NCBI GenBank assembly: GCA_008375315.1
Contig: CP032507.1
Location: 3,744,071-3,808,070 of the forward strand
Origin: Ectothiorhodospiraceae bacterium BW-2
GTDB taxonomy: Bacteria; Pseudomonadota; Gammaproteobacteria; Thiohalomonadales; Thiohalomonadaceae
DNA length: 64,000 nucleotides
Reading direction: 5' to 3'
Part shown: one piece after another, positions 37,901 to 45,467 of the stretch
Layout: each line of letters starts with the position of its first letter
Numbering within the stretch: the first letter of the stretch is position 1
Position numbers and translations under genes: made by a program
Notes under the pieces: model-generated
The model's database searches: none
Seen by the model: the letters and a program-made list of their open reading frames with translations, nothing else
Told to the model about the DNA's origin: nothing

Positions 37901-38012
37901 TAGCCTAGCGTTTGGGTTAACCTCGGCAACTTTAACGGCTCTGTTTACAGTCCCCGCGCTCTACACGATTTTGCACGACTTTAATCTATCGCAGCCCCAC
38001 TCCCAAGATTAA
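34914..38012 (+). CDS. RND efflux pump permease
   Basis: 1032 residues of the AcrB/MdtC-like HAE-type family: one N-terminal helix (about 10-28), a porter loop, helices around 330-470 and a second half repeating the plan. The FPTIKNDKVEIRTLYPGATTDEVE start and the DDAIVISENIAARLHRGERALQAA segment (proton-relay helix region) are family hallmarks. The proton-relay aspartates read as MDDAIV; the second half has VVNNSILLVIFMREAH. It exports small molecules by proton motive force; substrate not predictable. It forms a tight pair with the adaptor. The MarR gene next to it faces the other way and belongs to the ect locus. Confidence 0.93.
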   Translation: MIQWLAYHPTAANLMMVAIMGLGLLSLPEQQRETFPTIKNDKVEIRTLYPGATTDEVEDAICRRIENRLDSITLLDETRCEAREGIAITTAIMVEEGDMSRFLDDVKAEIDAITDFPDEVELPTIQELGRTDQVMSLAITGPSDPVVLKSYAEDLKQRLLAETDIATVTINGFAAEQIVIELSAATLRQYGLSAADIAALVQGRSLSTPTGQLKGVDEDAIIRVDDQRRTVSELQDLTVISGVHGAAIRLGDIATLRHEFANTEERIEFNGKRAAMLSITKTRDQDTLNSFDSIAAFIAQERQNQPPGLELTITQDVSSIVRDRLSMLVRNGIQGLAAVFLMLWLFFGTRYSFWVTLGLPVSFLGALAILPHLGVTINMISMVGLLIGIGLLMDDAIVISENIAARLHRGERALQAAVAGATQVLPSVLSSFTTTILIFGSLAFISGEIGQVLRVMPIVLLVVLSVSLLEAFLILPNHLGHSLAHMDKHQQPYIQRKVEQGFNALRDRWFGPLLDLAIDYRYLTVGLVVMSLLLSIALPVGGWLKFKGFPNIDGDIIEARLLLPQGTPLAQTEQLVKQITTAATRSGEHFQAAQPEGQSLIRNISVIYGQNPDAFESGPHVARIVVDLLSTSERGTTMDQFRDHWAAEVDHLTDVIALKFAEPTMGPGGKALDLRIIGPDLEQLKEASHQLQQWLNSYAGVINLSDDLRPGKREYRIRLKPDAGVLGLNASQLASQLRTAFQGIEIDQYPNGSSTIEIELQLNAADRESITDLEQFTVTGPKGVLIPLTVVADIEEVRGWARIHRINGQRAITIQGDVQHGVANAQELLALAQQQIIPQIKQQFPHIQIDIQGESNESAKTSRSMLGHILTGLFGVYILLAIQFRGYLLPVVVMAIMPAALIGTLVGHWVLGLDMTMPSIIGLASLFGVVVNNSILLVIFMREAHTQGESVIDAAKQAGRARFRPIVLTSMTTIGGLTPLLLETSLQAQVVIPLAASLAFGLTSATLTALFTVPALYTILHDFNLSQPHSQD

Positions 38013-38032
38013 CAGATTAGCCAGTTAGAAGA

Positions 38033-38521
38033 TTAGTACGCCTCGTCCACCTCCGCACTCGCTGAATCGATAAGCGGTGCGGCATCTAGCTCATTCGCAT
38101 CCATCATACTCGCCACCCGCTGTAGTGAAGAGAGCAGCAGCGACTGCTCCCACTGCTCTAGCCGGCTAAAAGCTTCGATAAACGACTGCTGCATTAGCTG
38201 TGGGGCCTGCTGTAGGGCAACCGCCCCCTGCTCGGTCAAAGAGAGATAGACCTTACGCCGGTCGCTCTCTGATCGCCGCCGCCGCACCACCCCTTTACGC
38301 TCCATCCGATCGAGAATAGAGGTCACCGTCGCCTGACTTAGGCTCACTCGACGCGCCACCTCTCCGGCCGAAATCGAACTATCCTCACTCTCACCAATCG
38401 CGTGCAGTACCACTAGCTGAGGCCCCGTCAGTCCCGATTCGCGCTCAAGTTTCTTTGAGTTTAAATCAATGGCTCGAATAATCTGGCGCAGAGCCACCAG
38501 TACCTGCTCATGCGTATTCAT
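38033..38521 (-). CDS. ectR: MarR-family regulator, probable EctR1
   Basis: 162 residues from ATG 38521 (AAAGGG lies 6 nt upstream; further in-frame ATGs are at 38524 and 38545). The winged helix reads ISAGEVARRVSLSQATVTSILDRMERKG, then the wing RSESDRRKVYLSLTEQG. It is divergent from ectABC, which is the arrangement of EctR1, the MarR-type repressor of ectoine genes in halotolerant methylotrophs and other halophiles. It is predicted to bind the dyad in the 107-bp gap and to act on both promoters. It ends 21 bp from the convergent RND gene. Confidence 0.85.
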   Translation of the reverse strand: MNTHEQVLVALRQIIRAIDLNSKKLERESGLTGPQLVVLHAIGESEDSSISAGEVARRVSLSQATVTSILDRMERKGVVRRRRSESDRRKVYLSLTEQGAVALQQAPQLMQQSFIEAFSRLEQWEQSLLLSSLQRVASMMDANELDAAPLIDSASAEVDEAY

Positions 38522-38533
38522 CATTATCCCTTT

Positions 38534-38558
38534 GATACATGACATTGTATAGATACAT
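38534..38558. promoter_or_regulatory. Candidate EctR operator
   Basis: A dyad, ATACA-tgacat-TGTAT (38535-38550), overlaps a direct repeat of GATACAT (38534-38540 and 38552-38558). It lies 13 bp from the regulator start, between the regulator and ectA. MarR proteins bind such AT-rich pseudo-palindromes of 16-20 bp. A second short dyad, TTGCT-gat-AGCAA (38604-38616), lies in the ectA leader. Confidence 0.55.
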
Positions 38559-38628
38559 TTGCTATCTCTTCTAGGCCGTGTTAATATTTAGTCGTCTAAA
38601 CAATTGCTGATAGCAACAAGTCAAACTT

Positions 38629-39126
38629 ATGCCACATCAATCAAACCTCCTTTTCCGTCACCCCCTTGCCGATGAGGGGCTTATCATCACTAACTTAATA
38701 GCTGCTAACCCGCCGCTCGATAGCAACTCGATCTATAGCTACTACCTACTCTGCCGCCACTTTGCAAATAGCTGCGTTGTGGCCGAGACAGCGGGCGAAA
38801 TCGGAGGTTTTATCTCCGCCTATCCTCTGCCGACTCGACCTAAGACGCTGTTTGTTTGGCAAGTCGTGGTCGCCCCTAACTTAAGGGGACAAAGGATTGC
38901 TCGCCGTATGCTCGACTGGCTACTGCAACAACCAATGTTGCGCCATATTACCCAAATCGAGGCCACAGTTAACCCCAACAATATCGCTTCACGCAAGATA
39001 TTTGAGGGAGTCGCACACGATCAAGGCACCGCTATCGATGAAGAGCTCTTTCTTCCCGCCACCGCCTTTGGCAGCGATGCCTCCCATGAGAGCGAAATTC
39101 TATTACGGGTAACCTTAAAAATCTAA
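38629..39126 (+). CDS. ectA: L-2,4-diaminobutyrate acetyltransferase
   Basis: 165 residues of the GNAT fold. The N-terminal substrate region LDSNSIYSYYLLCRHF is highly specific for EctA; the acetyl-CoA loop is VVVAPNLRGQRIARRML, and NPNNIASRKIFEG follows. It acetylates diaminobutyrate to N-gamma-acetyl-diaminobutyrate, the second step of ectoine synthesis. It starts with a weak Shine-Dalgarno. It is followed after 67 bp by ectB in the same direction. Confidence 0.95.
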   Translation: MPHQSNLLFRHPLADEGLIITNLIAANPPLDSNSIYSYYLLCRHFANSCVVAETAGEIGGFISAYPLPTRPKTLFVWQVVVAPNLRGQRIARRMLDWLLQQPMLRHITQIEATVNPNNIASRKIFEGVAHDQGTAIDEELFLPATAFGSDASHESEILLRVTLKI

Positions 39127-39193
39127 TCAGTTCTATCGTCAGCAGCTCATGCTGGCGCCCTATCCCACTTTTCTAGCAACACAGGAGAATACC

Positions 39194-40477
39194 ATGCGTA
39201 TATTTGAGGAGATGGAGTCTGAAGTTCGCGGCTATGTTCGTGCATTTCCGGCCATATTTGATACCGCCAAAGGGGCGTTTCTCTACGATGAACATGGCAA
39301 CGAATATATCGACTTCTTTGCCGGTGCCGGCACCTTAAATTATGGCCACAATAATCCGCTTATTAGCAGCGCCCTGATCGACTATCTGCAGCGGGACGGC
39401 ATTGTACATGCCCTCGATAAGGCGACGGTCGCCAAAAAGAGTTTTTTGCAGAAGTTTCGCGACACCATTCTCTCCCCGCGCAATCTCGACTACAAAGTGC
39501 AATTCACCGGCCCTACGGGGACGAATGCTGTCGAAACGGCTCTCAAACTGGCCCGAATGGTCAAACGGCGCTCTAATATTATTGCCTTTACCAACGGCTA
39601 TCACGGTCTGACCATGGGGGCGCTGGCGGTCACCGGTAACGATTTTTATCGCGACGAGTCGTATGGTGCCCGCAATAACGCCGACTCAGTCCCCTTCGAT
39701 GGCTATCTAGGCGAGGGGGTCAATACCATCGACTATCTGCGTAAAATTATCGGCGATAGCTCTAGTGGCGTTGATCTACCCGCCGCCATTATCGTCGAGA
39801 CGGTTCAGGGTGAAGGGGGCATTAATGTCGCCTCATTTGAGTGGCTCAAAGAATTAGAGCACCTCTGCCATGAGTTCGATATTCTACTCATTATCGACGA
39901 TATCCAGATGGGTAATGGTCGCACCGGCACCTTCTTCAGCTTTGAGAGAGCCGGCATAAAACCCGATATGGTTACCGTCTCCAAATCGATTGGCGGCGGA
40001 TTGCCGATGGCACTGCTGCTCATGCGACCTGAGCTCGATCAGTGGCAACCCGGTGAACATACCGGCACCTTTCGCGGCAATAATCTGGCCTTTGTTGCCG
40101 CTACCCAAGCGCTGGGCTACTGGGATAATGACGACTTCGCTAACGCTATTGACTATAAAGGCGAGATTATGGAGCAGGAGCTAGGTGCCATTGTCGAAAA
40201 GTATCGCTCCAAACTCGATATCGAACTGCGCGGTCGCGGCATGGTATGGGGGCTCGATATTCACCGTACCGGTTTTGCGAGCGAGGTCTCCCGTGCCGCA
40301 TTTCAAAAAAATCTAGTCATTGAGCTAGCCGGTGCCGATGATAGTGTGGTTAAGTTCCTCCCCGCCTTGATCATTGAAGAGGAGACGCTACGACAAGGCA
40401 TCGCTATTATCGATGAGGTCATCGGTGAGTTACTAGCGCAAAAACAGATCGCCATGACGGGGGATACTGCCGCATGA
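39194..40477 (+). CDS. ectB: Diaminobutyrate-2-oxoglutarate transaminase
   Basis: 427 residues from ATG 39194 (MRIFEEMESEVRGYVRAFP); AGGAG lies 7 nt upstream, so the open-frame start at 39149 is rejected. Class III PLP aminotransferase: TGPTGTNAVETALKLAR, then DDIQMGNGRTGTFFSFE and the PLP lysine in VTVSKSIGGGLPMAL. It converts aspartate semialdehyde and glutamate to diaminobutyrate, the first step. Its stop overlaps ectC (ATGA). No dedicated aspartokinase (ask_ect) follows the operon, so precursor supply comes from general lysine/threonine metabolism. Confidence 0.96.
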   Translation: MRIFEEMESEVRGYVRAFPAIFDTAKGAFLYDEHGNEYIDFFAGAGTLNYGHNNPLISSALIDYLQRDGIVHALDKATVAKKSFLQKFRDTILSPRNLDYKVQFTGPTGTNAVETALKLARMVKRRSNIIAFTNGYHGLTMGALAVTGNDFYRDESYGARNNADSVPFDGYLGEGVNTIDYLRKIIGDSSSGVDLPAAIIVETVQGEGGINVASFEWLKELEHLCHEFDILLIIDDIQMGNGRTGTFFSFERAGIKPDMVTVSKSIGGGLPMALLLMRPELDQWQPGEHTGTFRGNNLAFVAATQALGYWDNDDFANAIDYKGEIMEQELGAIVEKYRSKLDIELRGRGMVWGLDIHRTGFASEVSRAAFQKNLVIELAGADDSVVKFLPALIIEEETLRQGIAIIDEVIGELLAQKQIAMTGDTAA

Positions 40478-40902
40478 TCGTTCGTACACTCGATGACATG
40501 AAGGGCACCGAGCGGGAAGTTCATGCCGATAGCGGTAACTGGGTTAGTCGCCGTTTTGTTATTGATAGCGATCGAGCCGGCTTCTCGTTCCACGAAACTA
40601 TCATTAAAGCGGGCACAAAGACCCCGATTTGGTACAAAAATCACATTGAAGCGGTCTATTGCGTCGCCGGTGATGGAGAGATAGAGGATCTAGCTAGCGG
40701 CGAGATCCACCCCATTCGTGACGGTACCCTCTATCTGCTCAATAATCATGACCGTCACATTCTGCGTGGCGGCAGCGAAGACATGCGGCTCATTTGCGCC
40801 TTTAACCCCCCGGTAACCGGCCACGAAAAACATGATGCTGACGGTGCCTATAGCGCCCATCCGCAACATGAGGCGTGGCAGAAGCTGCGGCGGGGGGCAT
40901 AA
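40474..40902 (+). CDS. ectC: L-ectoine synthase
   Basis: 142 residues, a cupin. MIVRTLDDMKGTEREVHADSG and WYKNHIEAVYCVAGDGEIEDL (bearing metal-site residues), then LYLLNNHDRHILRGG, are signature stretches. It closes the ring of N-gamma-acetyl-diaminobutyrate to give ectoine. A 4-bp overlap with ectB implies translational coupling. ectD (hydroxylase) is not present, so ectoine rather than hydroxyectoine is the expected product. A tRNA promoter begins 15 bp after the stop. Confidence 0.96.
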   Translation: MIVRTLDDMKGTEREVHADSGNWVSRRFVIDSDRAGFSFHETIIKAGTKTPIWYKNHIEAVYCVAGDGEIEDLASGEIHPIRDGTLYLLNNHDRHILRGGSEDMRLICAFNPPVTGHEKHDADGAYSAHPQHEAWQKLRRGA

Positions 40903-40917
40903 AATCAAAAAATAGCC

Positions 40918-40945
40918 TTGACACATTCAGAAAATTATCTATAAT
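40918..40945 (+). promoter_or_regulatory. Consensus sigma70 promoter for the tRNA pair
   Basis: TTGACA (40918-40923), 16 bp, TATAAT (40940-40945): both hexamers are perfect. A GC-rich discriminator (cgccc) follows, as in stringently controlled stable-RNA promoters. tRNA-Ala begins 14 bp downstream of the -10 box. Confidence 0.85.
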
Positions 40946-40958
40946 ACGCCCACCTTTC

Positions 40959-41034
<76 letters not shown>

Positions 41035-41054
41035 AAAAGAGAGGTAACTGTTTA

Positions 41055-41130
41055 GTCCCCATCGTCTAGAGGCCTAGGACATTGCCCTTTCACGGCAGTA
41101 ACAGGGGTTCGACTCCCCTTGGGGACGCCA
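41055..41130 (+). tRNA. tRNA-Glu (TTC)
   Basis: 76 nt with encoded CCA. The acceptor stem GTCCCCA pairs with TGGGGAC, anticodon TTC sits in CCTTTCACG, and the T-arm is AGGGGTTCGACTCCCCT. It is 20 bp after tRNA-Ala and likely on the same transcript. Confidence 0.95.
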
Positions 41131-41139
41131 ATTAAAATC

Positions 41140-41170
41140 AAAGGGTTACGAGTGATCGTGGCCCTTTTTT
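41140..41170 (+). terminator. Intrinsic terminator of the tRNA transcript
   Basis: A 12-bp stem with two G-U pairs (AAAGGGTTACGA/TCGTGGCCCTTT), GTGA tetraloop and a run of six T, 10 bp after tRNA-Glu. It is also close to the end of the convergent yrfG gene. Confidence 0.88.
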
Positions 41171-41203
41171 ATTGGCTGTACACTCATCCTTATAACGGCT
41201 TGA

Positions 41204-41866
41204 CTAGTTCACTAGTTCGGCAAAGCTATCGACACAGAGCCACGGCACCTGACCCGCCTCGCGCTTCGGCTGTTTAGAGTCGGGGGCTAAAATCGCCACT
41301 AAATGGCGAAAACCGTAGTTAAACGCCGCCTGTAGCACCGAGACAGAATCATCAACAAACAGCGTTCTATCGGGATCAAACGGCTCAATCTGTTGCAATC
41401 GGTGCCAGAAGTCGGGATGCTCTTTGGCCACCCCTAAATCGTGGGAGCTAATCGAGGCATCGAGCCAAGTGTGAAGCCGAGTCTGCTCCATCTTTAGCGC
41501 CAAACTCTTTGTGTGGGCATTGGTCACTAAGACGACTCGCCGCGCCGAGCGCTGTTGTGACTCTAAAAAGGGAATCACATGGGGGTGAATTCGAATCAGA
41601 TGGCTCACCTCCCGTTTTAGTAGCGCAATATCGAGCTCAAGCTCCCGACTCCAGTAGTCAACGCAGTACCACTCTAGCTGCCCTTGCAGCGCCTGCGATT
41701 TGGCCATCACATCAGCCGTCGCCTGCGCTAGCGGCAGGTTATGGCGCAAAGCGTACTGTTTAGGCACATAGGTGAGCCAGAAGTAGTTATCGAAATGAAG
41801 ATCGAGCAGCGTCCCATCCATATCGAGAAAAACGGTATCAATCTGCTCCCAAGCTATCGTCGGCAT
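41204..41866 (-). CDS. yrfG: HAD-family GMP/IMP nucleotidase
   Basis: 220 residues. HAD motif I is FLDMDGTLLDLHFDNYFW, which closely matches YrfG; motif II is VLVTNAHTKSL, then the lysine in VAKEHPDFW and motif IV TLFVDDSVSVL. YrfG hydrolyses purine mononucleotides (GMP, IMP). It is divergent from cysQ with a 65-bp gap, a pairing kept in many gammaproteobacteria. Confidence 0.9.
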   Translation of the reverse strand: MPTIAWEQIDTVFLDMDGTLLDLHFDNYFWLTYVPKQYALRHNLPLAQATADVMAKSQALQGQLEWYCVDYWSRELELDIALLKREVSHLIRIHPHVIPFLESQQRSARRVVLVTNAHTKSLALKMEQTRLHTWLDASISSHDLGVAKEHPDFWHRLQQIEPFDPDRTLFVDDSVSVLQAAFNYGFRHLVAILAPDSKQPKREAGQVPWLCVDSFAELVN

Positions 41867-41931
41867 AGGCCTCTCCCCTTAAATGCGCTATGATGAGCGC
41901 TAATGTTACCACAAGCTAAAGAGAGCAGCCG

Positions 41932-42753
41932 ATGTCAAGTATGATCAAACTTGCTGATATCTCCCGTCTGACAGCAGCGGTGATCGAGATCGCACACGAA
42001 GCCGGGCGCACCCTTTTAGAGCTCTACGCCACCGAGCTAAAAGTTGAACAAAAGGCCGATATGACACCCGTTACCGCCGCCGATCTTGCCGCCCACCGCC
42101 TCATTCAACAGCGACTACAGCAGCTCACCCCCGCTATTCCGGTCTTAAGTGAGGAGTCGGCAACTATCCCCTTTAGTGAACGGCAGCAGTGGCGCTGCTA
42201 TTGGCTGGTTGACCCCTTAGATGGCACCCGCGAATTTATCGACCATACGGGGGAGTTTACCGTTAATATCGCCCTCATTTGCGACCAAATGCCAAAATTG
42301 GGGGTAATCTATGCGCCAGTGGTGGAGAGCTACTACTACGCCTGTGAGGGGGAAGGGGCGTGGAAACGGGAGGCGACACGCCCCCCTAAAACGATTAGGG
42401 TGCGCCAGTGGCAGGGGGGCAGAGTCGTGCTCGCCTGTGGCCGCTCCCGCTACAGCGCTGCTTTAAAAAGGCTGCTACAGCGCCTACCGGAGTATGAGAT
42501 TCTCACTCTCGGCAGTGCGCTAAAATCGTGCGCTGTCGCCGAAGGGGTAGCCGATATCTACGCCCGCTTCGGCCCGACCTCGGAGTGGGATACTGCCGCG
42601 GCGCAGATTATTCTGCGAGAGGCGGGCGGCCACTTGACCGATACCACCTTAACGCCGCTACGCTATAACTGCCGTGAGGAGCTGCTCAACCCCCACTTTA
42701 TCGCCTTCGGTGGCGGTGAGGCGCTGCGCCACTACCTGCTGCCCTCCCCCTAA
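41932..42753 (+). CDS. cysQ: 3'(2'),5'-bisphosphate nucleotidase
   Basis: 273 residues of the inositol monophosphatase fold. Metal-site motifs: SEESA (the first acidic cluster), DPLDGTREFIDHTGEFTVNIAL and EWDTAAAQIILREAGG. It removes the 3'-phosphate from PAP, the by-product of PAPS use in sulfate assimilation, and PAPS-using sulfotransferases or ACP holo-synthases also make PAP. It could recycle the PAP made when carrier proteins such as those of the megasynthase are activated (inference). Confidence 0.92.
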   Translation: MSSMIKLADISRLTAAVIEIAHEAGRTLLELYATELKVEQKADMTPVTAADLAAHRLIQQRLQQLTPAIPVLSEESATIPFSERQQWRCYWLVDPLDGTREFIDHTGEFTVNIALICDQMPKLGVIYAPVVESYYYACEGEGAWKREATRPPKTIRVRQWQGGRVVLACGRSRYSAALKRLLQRLPEYEILTLGSALKSCAVAEGVADIYARFGPTSEWDTAAAQIILREAGGHLTDTTLTPLRYNCREELLNPHFIAFGGGEALRHYLLPSP

Positions 42754-42759
42754 TGCGCC

Positions 42760-44541
42760 CTATAACCCCTGCTGTTGCAGCCAGAGCTCCGGCAGCGCTA
42801 AATGCCACAGTTGACTCCCCTGCAGACGGGTGAAGTGTTGGTCTGGCTCTAAGAGTAGCTTATCGACATAGCGTCGCTGATAGAGCCCCCGCTGACGACA
42901 CGCCTGACTATTTAAAATATCGCCCATAAAGTCGAGAAACTCCCCGCGCACATATTTGAGCGCCGGCATCGGAAAGTAGCCCTTTTGACGATCAATCACC
43001 GCCGCCGGTAGTAGCGGCCGAGCAATCTCTTTTAGGGCATATTTGGCTTCATCCCCTTTCGGGCCGAGTTTTAACGCTGGCGGTGCCTGCATCACCTGCT
43101 CAATTAGGTGGTGATCCAAAAACGGTACCCGCGCCTCTAACCCCCACGCCATGGTCATATTATCGACCCGTTTGACCGGATCATCGACAATCAGTGTTGT
43201 CACATCGAGCCGCAATATCTGATCGAGCCAACTGTCGGCACCCGGCTGTTGCAGTAACGCCTCAATGGTGGCGGCGGTAACATCGCCGCTTATCCACTCT
43301 GGCTGCAACATCTGCACCATGTCAGCATGATCTCTATCAAAATAGAACGGCGCAAAGCGCTCTAATGGGCTCCCCTCCGCCGCCACCATCTGTGAGTACC
43401 AGAAGTAGCCCCCAAAGAGCTCATCGGCTCCTTGACCACTCTGTACTACCTTCACGGTTTGTGAGACCTGTTCGGCTAGCAGATAGAAGGCGACTGCGTC
43501 CTGTCCGACCATCGGCTCGGCCATTTGGGTGACCGCCTCTGGCAGCCGCTGTAGCACCTGCTCATTGGCAATAATAATTTTATGGTGCTGACTCTGATAG
43601 CGTTCGACCACCTGATCGGAGTACTCAAACTCACTCCCCCTCTCTTCGGGTTGATCTTCAAAACCGATGGAGAAGGTGTGCAGATCACTCACCCCCTGAT
43701 CGGCTAGCAGAGCGACTAAGAGACTCGAATCAAGCCCACCTGAGAGCAGTACCCCAACCGGTACATCGGCAATCTTTAGCCGCTTTTTTACCGCCTGCTG
43801 TAGCTGCTGCTTGATCCTCTCTAACCACTGAGCTTCTGATAACGGCGTCGCGGGCCGCTCTGCGGTCAGACTCCAGTAGCGGTTGAGCTGTGCCTCGCCT
43901 CGATAGTTAATCAGCAGGGTGTGGGCGGGGGGGAGTTTATGGATGCCGGCCAAAATGGTATCGGGTGCCGGCACCACCGCGTGCAGGGTAAAGTGGTGGT
44001 GCAGAGCAATAGGGTTGAGCGTGGTGTCGATCCCCCCCGTCGCGAGTAGCGCCTGAGTGTTAGAGGCGAACAGAAAGCGCTGCGGGGTGTGGCTATAATA
44101 GAGCGGTTTAATGCCAATTCGATCTCGCGCCAAAAAGAGCCTCTGCTGACGACTATCCCAAATTGCAAAGGCAAACATGCCATCTAACCGAGCCACCGCC
44201 GCCTCGCCCCACTCGGCGTAGGCTTTTAAGATGACCTCGCTATCGCCATGGGAGCGGAAGGTGTGCCCCTTAGCGATGAGCTGCTGCCGCAGTTCGGGGT
44301 AGTTGTAGATCGTGCCGTTAAAGACCAGCGTCAGGCCGGTCTCGCTATCGACCATCGGCTGCGCCGCAGCGTCAGAGAGATCGATAATCGCCAGACGGCG
44401 ATGACCTAAGGCGATCTGCCCCTGCTGCCACTGCCCACCGCCATCCGGCCCACGACGCTGTAGCTGCTGCAACATTCGCGCCACGGTTTGGGGTTGGGGC
44501 TTTTGGCCATCAAAACGGAACTCACCGGCTATTCCACACAT
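42760..44541 (-). CDS. Asparagine-synthase-type amidotransferase of the N-acetylglutaminylglutamine amide (AsnO/TIGR03104) class
   Basis: 593 residues from ATG 44541 (MCGIAGEF), which puts nucleophile Cys2 at the N-terminus; AGGTGG lies 5 nt upstream, so the longer open frame to 44604 is rejected. A class II glutaminase domain (RRGPDGGG, FNGTIYNY, HGDSEVILKAY) precedes a synthetase domain with the PP-loop VLLSGGLDSSLL and AVAFYLLAEQ. HHHFTLHAVVPAPDTIL is the stretch that marks the NAGGN amidotransferase branch rather than AsnB. That enzyme amidates the osmoprotectant dipeptide NAGGN, normally beside a GNAT-ligase and a peptidase; both are absent here. It starts 11 bp after the coiled-coil gene, in the same direction. 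Confidence 0.8.
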   Translation of the reverse strand: MCGIAGEFRFDGQKPQPQTVARMLQQLQRRGPDGGGQWQQGQIALGHRRLAIIDLSDAAAQPMVDSETGLTLVFNGTIYNYPELRQQLIAKGHTFRSHGDSEVILKAYAEWGEAAVARLDGMFAFAIWDSRQQRLFLARDRIGIKPLYYSHTPQRFLFASNTQALLATGGIDTTLNPIALHHHFTLHAVVPAPDTILAGIHKLPPAHTLLINYRGEAQLNRYWSLTAERPATPLSEAQWLERIKQQLQQAVKKRLKIADVPVGVLLSGGLDSSLLVALLADQGVSDLHTFSIGFEDQPEERGSEFEYSDQVVERYQSQHHKIIIANEQVLQRLPEAVTQMAEPMVGQDAVAFYLLAEQVSQTVKVVQSGQGADELFGGYFWYSQMVAAEGSPLERFAPFYFDRDHADMVQMLQPEWISGDVTAATIEALLQQPGADSWLDQILRLDVTTLIVDDPVKRVDNMTMAWGLEARVPFLDHHLIEQVMQAPPALKLGPKGDEAKYALKEIARPLLPAAVIDRQKGYFPMPALKYVRGEFLDFMGDILNSQACRQRGLYQRRYVDKLLLEPDQHFTRLQGSQLWHLALPELWLQQQGL

Positions 44542-44552
44542 TATGCCACCTG

Positions 44553-45467
44553 CTATTGATAGTAGTAGTCGTAACGACTGAGCACCTTTTGGGTAAACTC
44601 CCACGCCTCGTTGTAAGAGAGGCCGCTATTATCGGGAATAATCACCTTAATGTAGAGCTGATTATGGTGCTGTTGCTGTAGCTGCTGCAATTTTTGATGC
44701 AGTTCGGGCAGCGACAGTTGGGTATAACCCGCCTCCCCCGGTAGATGGTACTCGATAATTTTAGCCCCTGCCTCCACTCGATAGCGCACATCGACCACAT
44801 ATTTGCCCTGCGCGGTACGGGCCGGACGCACCAACTTGTCATACTCTACTTTGAGCTGCTCATACTGTCCCTGTACTAGTGAGAGCCGCTGATCACTACT
44901 GCGGCTAAGTCGCTTTAGCGTCTCATAATCGACAACCTGCTGCTGGTAGTTCTGTTGCAGACTCTCTAGCCGCTGCTGCTCTGTTTGAAGTAGCTGTTCG
45001 AGCTGCTGTTTCACCTCGCGGGTCTGTTGTAGCTGCTGTTGGCTCTCGCGAGCTAGCTGACTCTGCTGCGAGAGATCGCCACGCAGTCGCTGGAGCTGCC
45101 CATTTAGATCGGTTAGCTGCTTATCTTGATCTTGCAACATTTGGGTCATCAGCTCATTGGCCTCCTCCCGCTGCATCAGTTTCATTCTTAGTTCGGAGAC
45201 TTGGTACTGGGTCTGCGATAGCTGCTCTTCGAGTGTGGCGTTGGTTTCGGTCGCTACTTCAGCGAGACGGCTAGCGAGCTGTTCTGCCTCCATGGTGCTA
45301 CTGAGCTCCTTTACCAGCTCAAAGTTACGCAGCACTAGCACTGTACTGGCCAGCATAAAGATCATCACCACCACCATCATAATGTCGGTAAACGATGGCC
45401 AGAAGCTGCCGGCACCGTGGTCACTGCTGCTATCGTGGCGCAGATCGACAAAGCCCCCTCTTAACAT
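44553..45467 (-). CDS. MotB/ExbD-like protein with long coiled coil
   Basis: 304 residues. A short cytoplasmic N-terminus and one membrane helix (about 24-46) carry PSFTDIMMVVVMIFML: Asp28 is placed like the proton-carrying Asp of MotB, ExbD, TolR and ZorB. Residues about 50-215 are a continuous Gln/Glu/Leu-rich coiled coil that would reach far into the periplasm, followed by a small C-terminal domain (about 220-304). No OmpA-like peptidoglycan-binding motif is seen, so it is neither classic MotB nor ZorB. It overlaps the channel gene upstream by 7 bp. Function unknown; partnership with the channel is a strong inference. Confidence 0.75.
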   Translation of the reverse strand: MLRGGFVDLRHDSSSDHGAGSFWPSFTDIMMVVVMIFMLASTVLVLRNFELVKELSSTMEAEQLASRLAEVATETNATLEEQLSQTQYQVSELRMKLMQREEANELMTQMLQDQDKQLTDLNGQLQRLRGDLSQQSQLARESQQQLQQTREVKQQLEQLLQTEQQRLESLQQNYQQQVVDYETLKRLSRSSDQRLSLVQGQYEQLKVEYDKLVRPARTAQGKYVVDVRYRVEAGAKIIEYHLPGEAGYTQLSLPELHQKLQQLQQQHHNQLYIKVIIPDNSGLSYNEAWEFTQKVLSRYDYYYQ

